Shown: positions 1-5,215 of the stretch, one piece after another
Numbering within the stretch: the first letter of the stretch is position 1
How the letters are laid out: the number at the start of each line of letters is the position of its first letter
Assembly: GCA_013290035.1 (NCBI GenBank)
Contig: JABCYT010000197.1
Location: 1 to 6,612 of the forward strand
Source of the DNA: Alphaproteobacteria bacterium
GTDB taxonomy: Bacteria > Pseudomonadota > Alphaproteobacteria > Reyranellales > Reyranellaceae
Reading direction: 5' to 3'
DNA: 6,612 bases
Program-made: the position numbers and the translations under genes
The notes under the pieces: model-generated
Told to the model about the DNA's origin: nothing
Seen by the model: only the letters and a program-made list of their open reading frames with translations
The model's database searches: none

Positions 1-384
1 GCCAAGGACGGCTTCGACGTCTTCTCGGGCAACGAGAAGCCCCTGATCGACAACATCAAGTCGGGCGGCGCGGGCTGCATCAGCGCCACGGCCAACATCA
101 ATCCCGGCAAGATCGCCGAGACCTATAAGAAGCACGCGACGCCAGAAGGCGAGAAGCTGCAGAGCTGGATCAACGACGTGCGTGGCGTCATGCAGGGCTA
201 CGTCATGATCCCGGCGCTCAAGTATTGCATCGCTCACTACGGCAGCGATTCGGCGTGGAAGCCGGTGCGGCCGCCGCTGGTCGAGACCGACGAGAAGGCC
301 GGCAAGGACATGATCGCCAAGCTCGACAAGCTCGGTTTCACCATGCCTGGGCTGAAGCAGGCGATGGCGGTGGCGGCAGAATAG
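1..384 (+). CDS. DapA/N-acetylneuraminate lyase superfamily protein, 3' part (5' end outside window)
   Basis: The frame is open from base 1 to TAG at 382-384, giving 127 C-terminal residues of a TIM-barrel aldolase/lyase of the dihydrodipicolinate synthase superfamily. The segment DVFSGNEKPLIDNIKSGGAG followed by CISATANINP matches the family's conserved stretch near the end of the barrel (G-x-D/E, a loop, then G-x-I-S-x-x-A-N-x-x-P). The tail includes VRPPL, typical of the C-terminal helical part. The Schiff-base Lys and the catalytic Tyr lie upstream, outside the window, so the substrate cannot be assigned: DHDPS, a keto-sugar-acid aldolase and an N-acetylneuraminate-type lyase all remain possible. 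These enzymes are cytoplasmic and usually tetrameric. Only three bases separate its stop from the stop of the convergent hydrolase gene, and I see no terminator hairpin in that gap. Confidence 0.85.
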   Translation, partial: AKDGFDVFSGNEKPLIDNIKSGGAGCISATANINPGKIAETYKKHATPEGEKLQSWINDVRGVMQGYVMIPALKYCIAHYGSDSAWKPVRPPLVETDEKAGKDMIAKLDKLGFTMPGLKQAMAVAAE

Positions 385-387
385 CCC

Positions 388-1965
388 TCAGTCGTCGGCT
401 CGTCCCTGCAGCTTCAATTTGAACCCGAGCGCCATCTCGAAGTTCAGCTCGACGGTCTTGCCGTCGAACACATATGTCAGCCGCGCGGCGTCGTCGTTGC
501 CGAGCGTCTGGACCTCCAGGGCGAGGCTCTTGCCGTCGTCGGACCAGGCGCCTCGCGCAGCACTCGGCCCGTAGCGCATGCGCCCGCCCACCCGGTAGTG
601 GCCGTCGAAGCCGATCGGCCCGCCGAATCGTGCTACCGGCGCGCCGGCCGGGACGCCATCGGCCTCGTATTCGAAGGACGGCACGGGGTCATCGAGTCTC
701 AGCGTGATGGACCTGAACCTGAGGTCGTTGCTGGCGAACCGCCAGGTCTTGCCGGAGACGGCCTTCGCCAGGGCCGACGAGCCGCCTTTCGGTGCCGGCT
801 TATCGATCGCGACTTGCTTCACTCGCTCGGCAAGCTCCGCCGTCGCCGCTGGATCGGCCGCGACCGCTGCATCCGAGGTCACCGCGGCCGCGAGCTGGCT
901 CACCAGTGTCCCGAAGCCGTAGCGCGGCGAGCTGGCCGTGCCGCTGGGAGTGGAGAAGCGCGAGGCGCCGGTCGCCACCGCCACGATGTCGAGTTTCGGC
1001 ATCACGACGATGAGCTGGCGATGATAACCGACAGCGAGGTAGGCATCCTGCTTCGACATGACCCAGAACTGGCTGCCGTAGCGCAGGTCCCGTGCCCAGC
1101 TCTCGCGCATGTCGACGTTGGCCTGGCGCACGCCCTCGATCCACGCTGCCGGCAGGATCTGCCGGCCGTCCCACAAGCCGCCGCGCAGGTAGAGGTAGCC
1201 CAGCTTTGCCATGTCGCGCGGATGCAGGTAGAGGCCGGCGCCGCCTCCCGAGACGCCTTGCGGGTCACCCCGCCACAGCACGTCCTCGATGCCAAGCGGT
1301 CCGAACAGCGTCTCGCGCGCGTAGTCGAGCGCGCTCTTGCCTGTGACCTTGCTGAGGATGGCCGACAGCAGCTGGCTGTTGCCGCTGTCGTAGTAGAAGA
1401 CCGTACCCGGCGTCTCGGCCATAGGCCGGTCGAGGACGAATTGCTGCCAGTCCGCGCTGCGCTCCATGGCGAGGAAGGATTCAGGCCAACCATCCAGCCC
1501 CTCCTGCCACGCCAGGCCCGACGTCATGTCGAGCAGATGACGGATGGTGATCGACTTCTTGCGTTCGTCGAGGTTGGCGATCGTGCGGTCGGCGAAGAAA
1601 TCCACCACGCGCCGGTCGGTGTTGTCGAGCCGGCCGTCCCTGAGCGCAATGGCGATCAGGCTGCCGATGACCGACTTGGTGACCGAATTGACCCGGTGCT
1701 TCAGCCCGGCCTGGAAGGGCGCATAGGTCGCCTCCAGCACGATCCGGCCGTGGCGTGTGACCAGCAGGCTGTCCATGTCGTTGGAGCTGCCGAAATCGAC
1801 CAGGCGGGCGAGCCGCTCGGAGCTCATGCCCTGCTCCTCGGGCGAGGAGGTCGTCCACTCCGTGGTGGGCCAAGGGTGAGTATTTTGCTGCGCCGCTACG
1901 GGAGCACATACGACCACCGCCGTTGCCAGCAGGATCGCAAGAAGCGCGCTAGAGAACCGATGCAT
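388..1965 (-). CDS. Secreted serine hydrolase, beta-lactamase (class C-like)/6-aminohexanoate-dimer hydrolase fold
   Basis: The 525-aa protein starts with a basic residue, a hydrophobic run and APVAAQQ, a type I signal peptide, so it should act in the periplasm or outside. Numbered from the ATG, the nucleophile motif SxxK is S94-V-T-K97. The second motif is Y192-D-S (in FYYDSGNSQLL), the Tyr-x-Ser form seen in NylB-like hydrolases rather than the Tyr-x-Asn of AmpC. Next come TGKSALDYARETLFGPLGI, typical of the family, and GYHRQ (313-317) where most relatives have a Gly-Gly-Gln turn. Residues from about 400 on form a separate, probably beta-rich C-terminal domain after an Ala-rich linker. Likely chemistry is hydrolysis of an amide or ester by a Ser acyl-enzyme; the substrate is unknown and beta-lactam resistance should not be assumed. 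A TTG codon directly precedes the ATG (1966-1968) and could start one residue earlier. No clear Shine-Dalgarno is present. Confidence 0.9.
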   Translation of the reverse strand: MHRFSSALLAILLATAVVVCAPVAAQQNTHPWPTTEWTTSSPEEQGMSSERLARLVDFGSSNDMDSLLVTRHGRIVLEATYAPFQAGLKHRVNSVTKSVIGSLIAIALRDGRLDNTDRRVVDFFADRTIANLDERKKSITIRHLLDMTSGLAWQEGLDGWPESFLAMERSADWQQFVLDRPMAETPGTVFYYDSGNSQLLSAILSKVTGKSALDYARETLFGPLGIEDVLWRGDPQGVSGGGAGLYLHPRDMAKLGYLYLRGGLWDGRQILPAAWIEGVRQANVDMRESWARDLRYGSQFWVMSKQDAYLAVGYHRQLIVVMPKLDIVAVATGASRFSTPSGTASSPRYGFGTLVSQLAAAVTSDAAVAADPAATAELAERVKQVAIDKPAPKGGSSALAKAVSGKTWRFASNDLRFRSITLRLDDPVPSFEYEADGVPAGAPVARFGGPIGFDGHYRVGGRMRYGPSAARGAWSDDGKSLALEVQTLGNDDAARLTYVFDGKTVELNFEMALGFKLKLQGRADD

Positions 1966-2050
1966 CAATCGACATTAGCACTGGTCCGGGTTGGGTTGAA
2001 ACGATGGGCCCGCTGCACGGGCGATTTGACTTCACGCGCTTTGTACCCAC
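1966..2050. promoter_or_regulatory. Divergent intergenic region with a small hairpin
   Basis: This 85-bp gap separates two genes transcribed away from each other, so it must hold or adjoin both promoters. I see no convincing paired -35/-10 boxes. A TTGAC at 2026-2030 lies too close to the + gene to serve it with normal spacing. A perfect inverted repeat, GCCCG (2008-2012) and CGGGC (2018-2022) with a 5-nt loop, could be a small hairpin or protein-binding site. Its role is unknown. Confidence 0.3.
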
Positions 2051-2716
2051 ATGGGCGTCATGTCCAAACCCACATTGGCACTTGCCTCCGCGGGAGGCTT
2101 GGTCGCCTTCCTTGGCCTCGCCATATTGGGCTGGGGCGGTTTCGAGCCCTTCTTCGCCAATCCGGCGCGCATCGCGCTGGTGATCGCGACCGTGGCGATG
2201 GTCGTCGCTGCTCTGTTCAGTTCCGTCAACCTCAGCACCGGCGAGCGCGAGGATCGCTCCAACCGCTGGGTCATCGGCGTGCTGAGCCTAATCGGACTTC
2301 TGTCCGCCTGGCTGCCGGCCTACACCGACCGCAAGGAATTCTGGGTCCTCGATGGCGATATCGTTCGTTGGCTGGGCGTTGCCTTGTACGTCGTCGGCGG
2401 CGCCCTGCGGCTGTGGCCGATCTTCATTCTCGGCCGGCGCTTCAGCGGCCTGGTGGCCATCCAGCCCGGCCATGCGCTGGTCACCGATGGCCTCTACAGC
2501 CGCATTCGCAATCCCAGCTATCTCGGGCTGCTCATCCTGTCTCTGGGCTGGGCGCTGGCGTTTCGCTCGGGCGCGGGCGTGCTGCTGGCGGCCCTCAACA
2601 TTCCGTCGCTGGTCGCGCGCATGAATTCGGAGGAGAGGCTGCTGCAGGCGCAGTTCGGCCGGGAATACGAGGCCTACCGCGCCCGTACGTGGCGGCTGCT
2701 CCCTGGACTCTACTGA
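2051..2716 (+). CDS. Integral-membrane methyltransferase, isoprenylcysteine carboxyl methyltransferase (ICMT)-like family
   Basis: The 221-aa product has about five hydrophobic segments (roughly residues 9-28, 40-58, 73-90, 106-127 and 157-188), so it sits in the inner membrane. The C-terminal half carries the family signature: DGLYSRIRNPSYLG (146-159), the equivalent of the D-G-x-Y-x-x-x-R-H-P-x-Y-x-G motif with Asn instead of His, then SEERLLQAQFGREYEAYRAR (193-212) ending in RLLPGLY. In ICMT and phospholipid methyltransferases these parts bind S-adenosylmethionine at the membrane face. The methyl acceptor is unknown; bacteria lack prenylated CaaX proteins, so a lipid or small hydrophobic molecule is likelier. 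An in-frame TGA at 2027-2029 limits the start to ATG 2051 or ATG 2060. Neither has a good Shine-Dalgarno. Confidence 0.85.
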   Translation: MGVMSKPTLALASAGGLVAFLGLAILGWGGFEPFFANPARIALVIATVAMVVAALFSSVNLSTGEREDRSNRWVIGVLSLIGLLSAWLPAYTDRKEFWVLDGDIVRWLGVALYVVGGALRLWPIFILGRRFSGLVAIQPGHALVTDGLYSRIRNPSYLGLLILSLGWALAFRSGAGVLLAALNIPSLVARMNSEERLLQAQFGREYEAYRARTWRLLPGLY

Positions 2717-2854
2717 GCCGGGCTTTCCGAAAGTTACATATTTGGGTCGTATGGCGCCCATTATTCGACGCTCTGCGGGCTTAATATATGCTACGATTTT
2801 ACTTGACTATCACTTAAGTTCATATTAGCCTGCCGTCCTCATGCTGGAGGATCG
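2717..2854. promoter_or_regulatory. AT-rich spacer with probable promoter and strong RBS for the HTH gene
   Basis: About 50 bp (2781-2830) are strikingly AT-rich against the GC-rich surroundings, as expected for a promoter or a binding site for a nucleoid protein. Candidate elements are TTCGAC (2764-2769) with TATGCT (2787-2792) at 17-bp spacing, and a separate TTGACT (2803-2808) with no well-spaced -10. ACTTAAGT at 2812-2819 is a perfect 8-bp palindrome. GGAGG at 2846-2850 is a strong ribosome-binding site, 4 nt before ATG 2855 and 7 nt before ATG 2858. No good terminator for the upstream methyltransferase gene is visible. Confidence 0.4.
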
Positions 2855-3229
2855 ATGATGGACGGAGCCGGACGGCCTTCGCTTTACAAGCCGGAATTCG
2901 CCGAGCAGGCCTACGGGCTGTGCCTGGCTGGCGCCACCAACCAGGAATTGGCCGATGGTTTCGACGTGGGACACAGCACGATCGACAACTGGCTGCGCAA
3001 ACACCCCGAGTTCGCCCAGGCGGTAAGGAGCGGACGCAGCCTTGCCGACGGCAAAGTGGCGCACGGCCTCTACGCGCGGGCCATCGGCTACAGCTACGAG
3101 AGCACGCGGGTCCTGCTCCACCGCGGCGAGCCGCTGTTGGTGCGGCACACGGTGCATCGCCCGCCCGACGTCAGGGCCTGCATCTTCTGGCTGCGCAACC
3201 GCCGTCCGCAGCAATGGCGAACGGCATCA
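2855..3229 (+). CDS. Terminase-small-subunit-like helix-turn-helix protein, 3' end unresolved
   Basis: The first 122 or so residues form a compact DNA-binding protein. Residues 12-51 are a homeodomain-like HTH: KPEFAEQAYGLCLAGATNQE, a turn, then the recognition helix around STIDNWLRKHPEF. After it come AVRSGRSLADGKVAHGLYAR (56-75), AIGYSYES and HRPPDVRACIFWLRNRRPQQ (101-120) with W121-R122. This order (HTH, PEF, ADG-VA-LY-RA-GY, PPD-A-FWL-NR-P-W) is characteristic of stand-alone proteins annotated as phage terminase small subunit-like. Homologous-looking sequence ends where the convergent murA stops (3227-3229), yet the frame has no stop until 4252. The coordinates given here end at that boundary and are not a real stop codon. 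The gene may be truncated, frameshifted near its end, or truly have an antisense-encoded tail. RBS spacing favours ATG 2858. No other phage gene is nearby, so a domesticated regulator is likelier than a packaging role. Confidence 0.7.
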
Positions 3230-4543
3230 GGGCAGGCGCACGATGTCCGCCCCGCAGAGGGCGAGCTTCCGCACCAGGCGGTCGTAGCCCCGGTCGAGAT
3301 GATCGAGGCCGCCGAGCCTCGTCTCGCCGCAAGCGCCCAGGCCCGCGATGACGAGAGCGGCGGCCGCGCGGACGTCGGTGCCGATCACGGCCGCCCCTTG
3401 GAGCCGGTCGACGCCGCGGACCAAGGCGGTCCGGCCACGGACAGCGATGCTGGCGCCCATCCTGACGAGTTCGTCGACGTGCCGGAAGCGCTGCTCGAAG
3501 ATCGTCTCGCTGACGGCGCTGGCGCCGGCCGCCGTCGCCAGCAGCGCCATAACGGGCGCTTGCAGGTCGGTGGCGAAGCCGGGATAGGGGCCGGTCGTGA
3601 TGTCGATGCCACTGAGCCCGGGCCGGGCCCGTCGGGCAACGACCCCGTCCGGCGTTTCGCTGAAATCGACACCCATGGCATTGAACGACGCGCCCGCGGC
3701 GCCGAGCAGGTCGACGCGTCCGTGGGGCAGGCAGAGTTCGCCGTCGGTGATGGCCGCGGCGCAGGCGAGCGTGCCGAACTCGATGCGATCCGGCAGGACA
3801 GCATGCACGGCGCCGGCGAGCCGCTGGGCGCCCTCGATGCTGAGCTCATGCGTGCCGAGGCCGGACACCTTGCCACCCATCGCGATCAGGCAGGCGGCCA
3901 GGTCGGCGATCTCGGGTTCGCGCGCGGCGTTGCGGATCGTCGTCGTACCGTCGGCCAGGACGGCGGCGAGCAGCAGGTTTTCGGTTGCGCCGACCGAGGG
4001 CAGCGGCAGCCGGATGTCGGCGCCGCGCAGGCCCGCCGGCGCCGTCGCCTGGACCACCCCGCCGTCGAGCTTCACCGTCGCGCCCATGGCTCGGAGGCCG
4101 GCGAGGTGAAAGTCGATGGCACGCCGGCCGATGGCATCGCCGCCGGGCAGCGGCAGGCGCGCCTCGCCGCAGCGCGCCAGCAGCGCGCCGAGCAGCAGCA
4201 CCGAGGCGCGCATGCGCGCCACCAGATCGCCGTCGATGCCGCGGGGCTCTAGGCGATCGGCTGAGATCGTTACCGACAACCCCGCCGAGGTCGACGACCA
4301 GTGCATCTCGCAGCCCAGGCGCTGCAGCAATGACGACAGCACCGCGACGTCGAGATTGGCCGGCACGTTGTGCAAGGTCACGAGATGTGGCGTCAGGAGC
4401 GCCGACACCATCAGTGGCAGCACGGCGTTCTTCGCGCCGCTGATCGGGTATGTGCCGACCAGCGGCTGGCCGCCGCGGATGACGAGGGTGTCGCCGGTGT
4501 CGGGCCGCCACCACGGAGCTGCTGCGAGAAGGGAGGCGTTCAT
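3227..4543 (-). CDS. murA: UDP-N-acetylglucosamine 1-carboxyvinyltransferase (MurA), Asp-type active site
   Basis: This 438-aa protein is full length for MurA, which transfers enolpyruvate from PEP to UDP-GlcNAc, the first committed step of peptidoglycan synthesis in the cytoplasm. Visible landmarks are ISGAKNAVLPL with K38-N39 (E. coli Lys22-Asn23), MRASVLLLG with R112, PGGDAIGRRAIDFH (133-146), TGPYPGFATDLQAP with D326 (E. coli Asp305), and TDVRAAAALVIAG with R392 (E. coli Arg397). The residue matching catalytic Cys115 is D136, codon at 4136-4138. Asp at this place keeps MurA active but prevents fosfomycin alkylation, as in Mycobacterium tuberculosis. About 14 residues precede the usual N-terminus, so a start downstream of ATG 4543 cannot be excluded; no clear Shine-Dalgarno is seen. 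It may be the sole MurA or a second paralogue. Its 3' end abuts and is antisense to the HTH frame. Confidence 0.92.
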   Translation of the reverse strand: MNASLLAAAPWWRPDTGDTLVIRGGQPLVGTYPISGAKNAVLPLMVSALLTPHLVTLHNVPANLDVAVLSSLLQRLGCEMHWSSTSAGLSVTISADRLEPRGIDGDLVARMRASVLLLGALLARCGEARLPLPGGDAIGRRAIDFHLAGLRAMGATVKLDGGVVQATAPAGLRGADIRLPLPSVGATENLLLAAVLADGTTTIRNAAREPEIADLAACLIAMGGKVSGLGTHELSIEGAQRLAGAVHAVLPDRIEFGTLACAAAITDGELCLPHGRVDLLGAAGASFNAMGVDFSETPDGVVARRARPGLSGIDITTGPYPGFATDLQAPVMALLATAAGASAVSETIFEQRFRHVDELVRMGASIAVRGRTALVRGVDRLQGAAVIGTDVRAAAALVIAGLGACGETRLGGLDHLDRGYDRLVRKLALCGADIVRLP

Positions 4544-4568
4544 GGACGCAACGATAACGGAGGCTGCG

Positions 4569-4598
4569 TTGACAGCGCTACCGTCGCAGCGCTATAAA
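4569..4598 (+). promoter_or_regulatory. Near-consensus sigma-70 promoter of the leader/acetyltransferase operon
   Basis: TTGACA (4569-4574) is a perfect -35 box. TATAAA (4593-4598) matches five of six -10 bases, with an 18-bp spacer. The expected start of transcription, about 6-8 nt after the -10 box, falls at or beside the ATG of the leader ORF (4605). The spacer is bounded exactly by the inverted repeat GCGCT (4575-4579) and AGCGC (4588-4592), which could be an operator. Such a strong promoter fits a gene controlled after initiation, as in attenuation. Confidence 0.8.
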
Positions 4599-4604
4599 AC
4601 ACCC

Positions 4605-4655
4605 ATGACCACGAACCTGCTCCAGAAGGGTTGGTACTTTACGCTGCTCACATAG
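4605..4655 (+). CDS. 16-residue attenuator leader peptide (MTTNLLQKGWYFTLLT)
   Basis: ATG 4605 to TAG 4653-4655 encodes 16 residues with consecutive Trp10-Tyr11-Phe12 codons (4632-4640). The ORF lies directly after the promoter and before the terminator hairpin, and its 3' end overlaps pairing segments 1 and 2 of the attenuator. The peptide itself probably has no catalytic role: translating it would measure ribosome progress, with slow decoding at the aromatic codons switching the RNA fold. The predicted transcription start at about 4605 and the lack of any Shine-Dalgarno suggest leaderless translation, as I recall being reported for the trp leader of Sinorhizobium meliloti. I do not recognise the peptide as a named leader. 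Its frame stays open upstream, so the start is chosen from the promoter position. Confidence 0.72.
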   Translation: MTTNLLQKGWYFTLLT

Positions 4656-4704
4656 GCGGCGCGAAAGGTCATGACCTGACAAAGCCGCCGCATCCCGGCG
4701 GCTT
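4642..4704 (+). promoter_or_regulatory. Transcription attenuator with four mutually exclusive pairing segments
   Basis: Segment 1 (CGCTGC, 4642-4647, within leader codons 13-15) can pair with segment 2 (GCGGCG, 4656-4661) using five Watson-Crick pairs and one G-U, with an 8-nt loop. Segment 2 (GGCGGC, 4655-4660) can instead pair with segment 3 (GCCGCC, 4684-4689), enclosing the palindrome GGTCATGACC (4667-4676). Segment 3 also forms the 5' arm of the terminator. A ribosome stalled at codons 10-12 would reach to about 4645-4655, cover segment 1 and leave 2:3 to form, giving readthrough. A ribosome at the stop codon would cover segment 2 and allow the terminator. This is the classical geometry of trp-type attenuation. 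The pairings are read by eye and not energy-calculated. Confidence 0.75.
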
Positions 4705-4714
4705 CTGTATTTCT
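4682..4714 (+). terminator. Intrinsic terminator (3:4 hairpin) inside the leader
   Basis: AAGCCGCCG (4682-4690) and CGGCGGCTT (4696-4704) form a perfect 9-bp, GC-rich stem with a 5-nt loop. A moderately T-rich tail with a TATTTCT run follows (4705-4714). The tail is interrupted by G and A, so termination may be incomplete. The position, after a short ORF and 55 bp before the first structural gene, makes it the terminator of an attenuator rather than the end of a gene. Confidence 0.8.
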
Positions 4715-4722
4715 GGAATAGG

Positions 4723-4754
4723 CCTCCGGGCCGCGGCGGAACCGCAAACGGAGG
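4723..4754 (+). promoter_or_regulatory. Shine-Dalgarno of the first acetyltransferase gene, with possible sequestering hairpin
   Basis: GGAGG (4750-4754) lies 5 nt before ATG 4760 and defines that start. Upstream CCTCCG (4723-4728) is exactly complementary to CGGAGG (4749-4754), so a 6-bp stem could hide the ribosome-binding site. A smaller hairpin, GCGG (4733-4736) with CCGC (4742-4745), could stack inside the 20-nt loop. This would add translational control to the attenuator, but it is seen only as sequence complementarity. Confidence 0.5.
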
Positions 4755-4759
4755 ACGAG

Positions 4760-5215
4760 ATGTCGATCATGGAAGTCGAGGAACAGAGGACGGTGCCGCC
4801 GCCGTCGATGCGCGTGCGTCTGGCAGGCCCGCGCGATTGCGACGCTTTGTGTGCGCTGCTCGACGACGCGGCGCACGCCCGCGACCAGGTGCTGGCGTGG
4901 CTGGAAAGCCCGGGCACGACGCTCCTGGTGGCGCAAAGCGAGGCCGGAGTCCTGGGCGTCGCCGTGCTGGTGACGCGGCTCGTGCCCGTGTCGGGCGGGC
5001 TCACGCACAAGGTGGTCGAGGTCGACAACCTCGTGGTGCGCGCCGACCGGCGCGGCCAGCGCATCGGGCGTCGCCTGCTGGCTGCCGTGGTCGAATGGGC
5101 ACGCCAGCGCCGCGCCGTGCAGGTCGAGGCCGTGGTCGGCGAGGGCGACGGCAGGCGCTTCTACCAAAGCTTCGGATTCGCCATCGCAAACGATCGGCTG
5201 GTCCTCGCATCATGA
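4760..5215 (+). CDS. GNAT-family N-acetyltransferase, first of a tandem pair
   Basis: The 151-aa protein belongs to the GNAT superfamily, which moves an acetyl group from acetyl-CoA to an amine in the cytoplasm. LLVAQSEAGVLGVAVLVTRL (55-74) is the beta2-beta4 region, VEVDNLVVRADRRGQRIGRR (87-106) is motif A with the CoA pyrophosphate loop RGQRIG, and GRRFYQSFGF (131-140) is motif B. The substrate is unknown. Compared with its neighbour it lacks about 18 residues after helix 1, the part carrying H..GRPDFF in the second copy and usually part of the acceptor pocket, and it has GEGDG where the partner has FNRDA. It may therefore have a different acceptor or act with the partner. ATG 4760 is chosen for its Shine-Dalgarno; an upstream extension to 4631 would cross the terminator. 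The last bases overlap the next gene as ATGA, so translation is probably coupled. Confidence 0.87.
   Translation: MSIMEVEEQRTVPPPSMRVRLAGPRDCDALCALLDDAAHARDQVLAWLESPGTTLLVAQSEAGVLGVAVLVTRLVPVSGGLTHKVVEVDNLVVRADRRGQRIGRRLLAAVVEWARQRRAVQVEAVVGEGDGRRFYQSFGFAIANDRLVLAS

Noticed and set aside
598..2784. 728-codon open frame on the + strand opposite the serine hydrolase gene
   Set aside because: It is antisense to a gene with signal peptide and catalytic motifs, crosses the divergent spacer and the methyltransferase gene out of frame, and its translation is low-complexity Arg/Ala-rich without a fold signature. GC-rich antisense frames are often open.
2825..3214. 129-codon open frame on the - strand opposite the HTH gene
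   Set aside because: The + strand carries a recognisable domain and a good RBS; the - frame has neither.
2855..3229. Prophage or packaging module suggested by the terminase-like protein
   Set aside because: No large terminase subunit, portal, integrase, att site or other phage gene is present in the window, so only an orphan HTH protein is supported.
4116..4655. 179-codon + frame ending with the leader peptide
   Set aside because: Most of it is antisense to murA. Only the last 16 codons lie downstream of the promoter and make sense as a separate ORF.
4631..4759. N-terminal extension of the first acetyltransferase to 4631
   Set aside because: It would translate through the leader ORF in another frame, the terminator hairpin and the Shine-Dalgarno, and has no GNAT-like residues. 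ATG 4760 has GGAGG at proper spacing.
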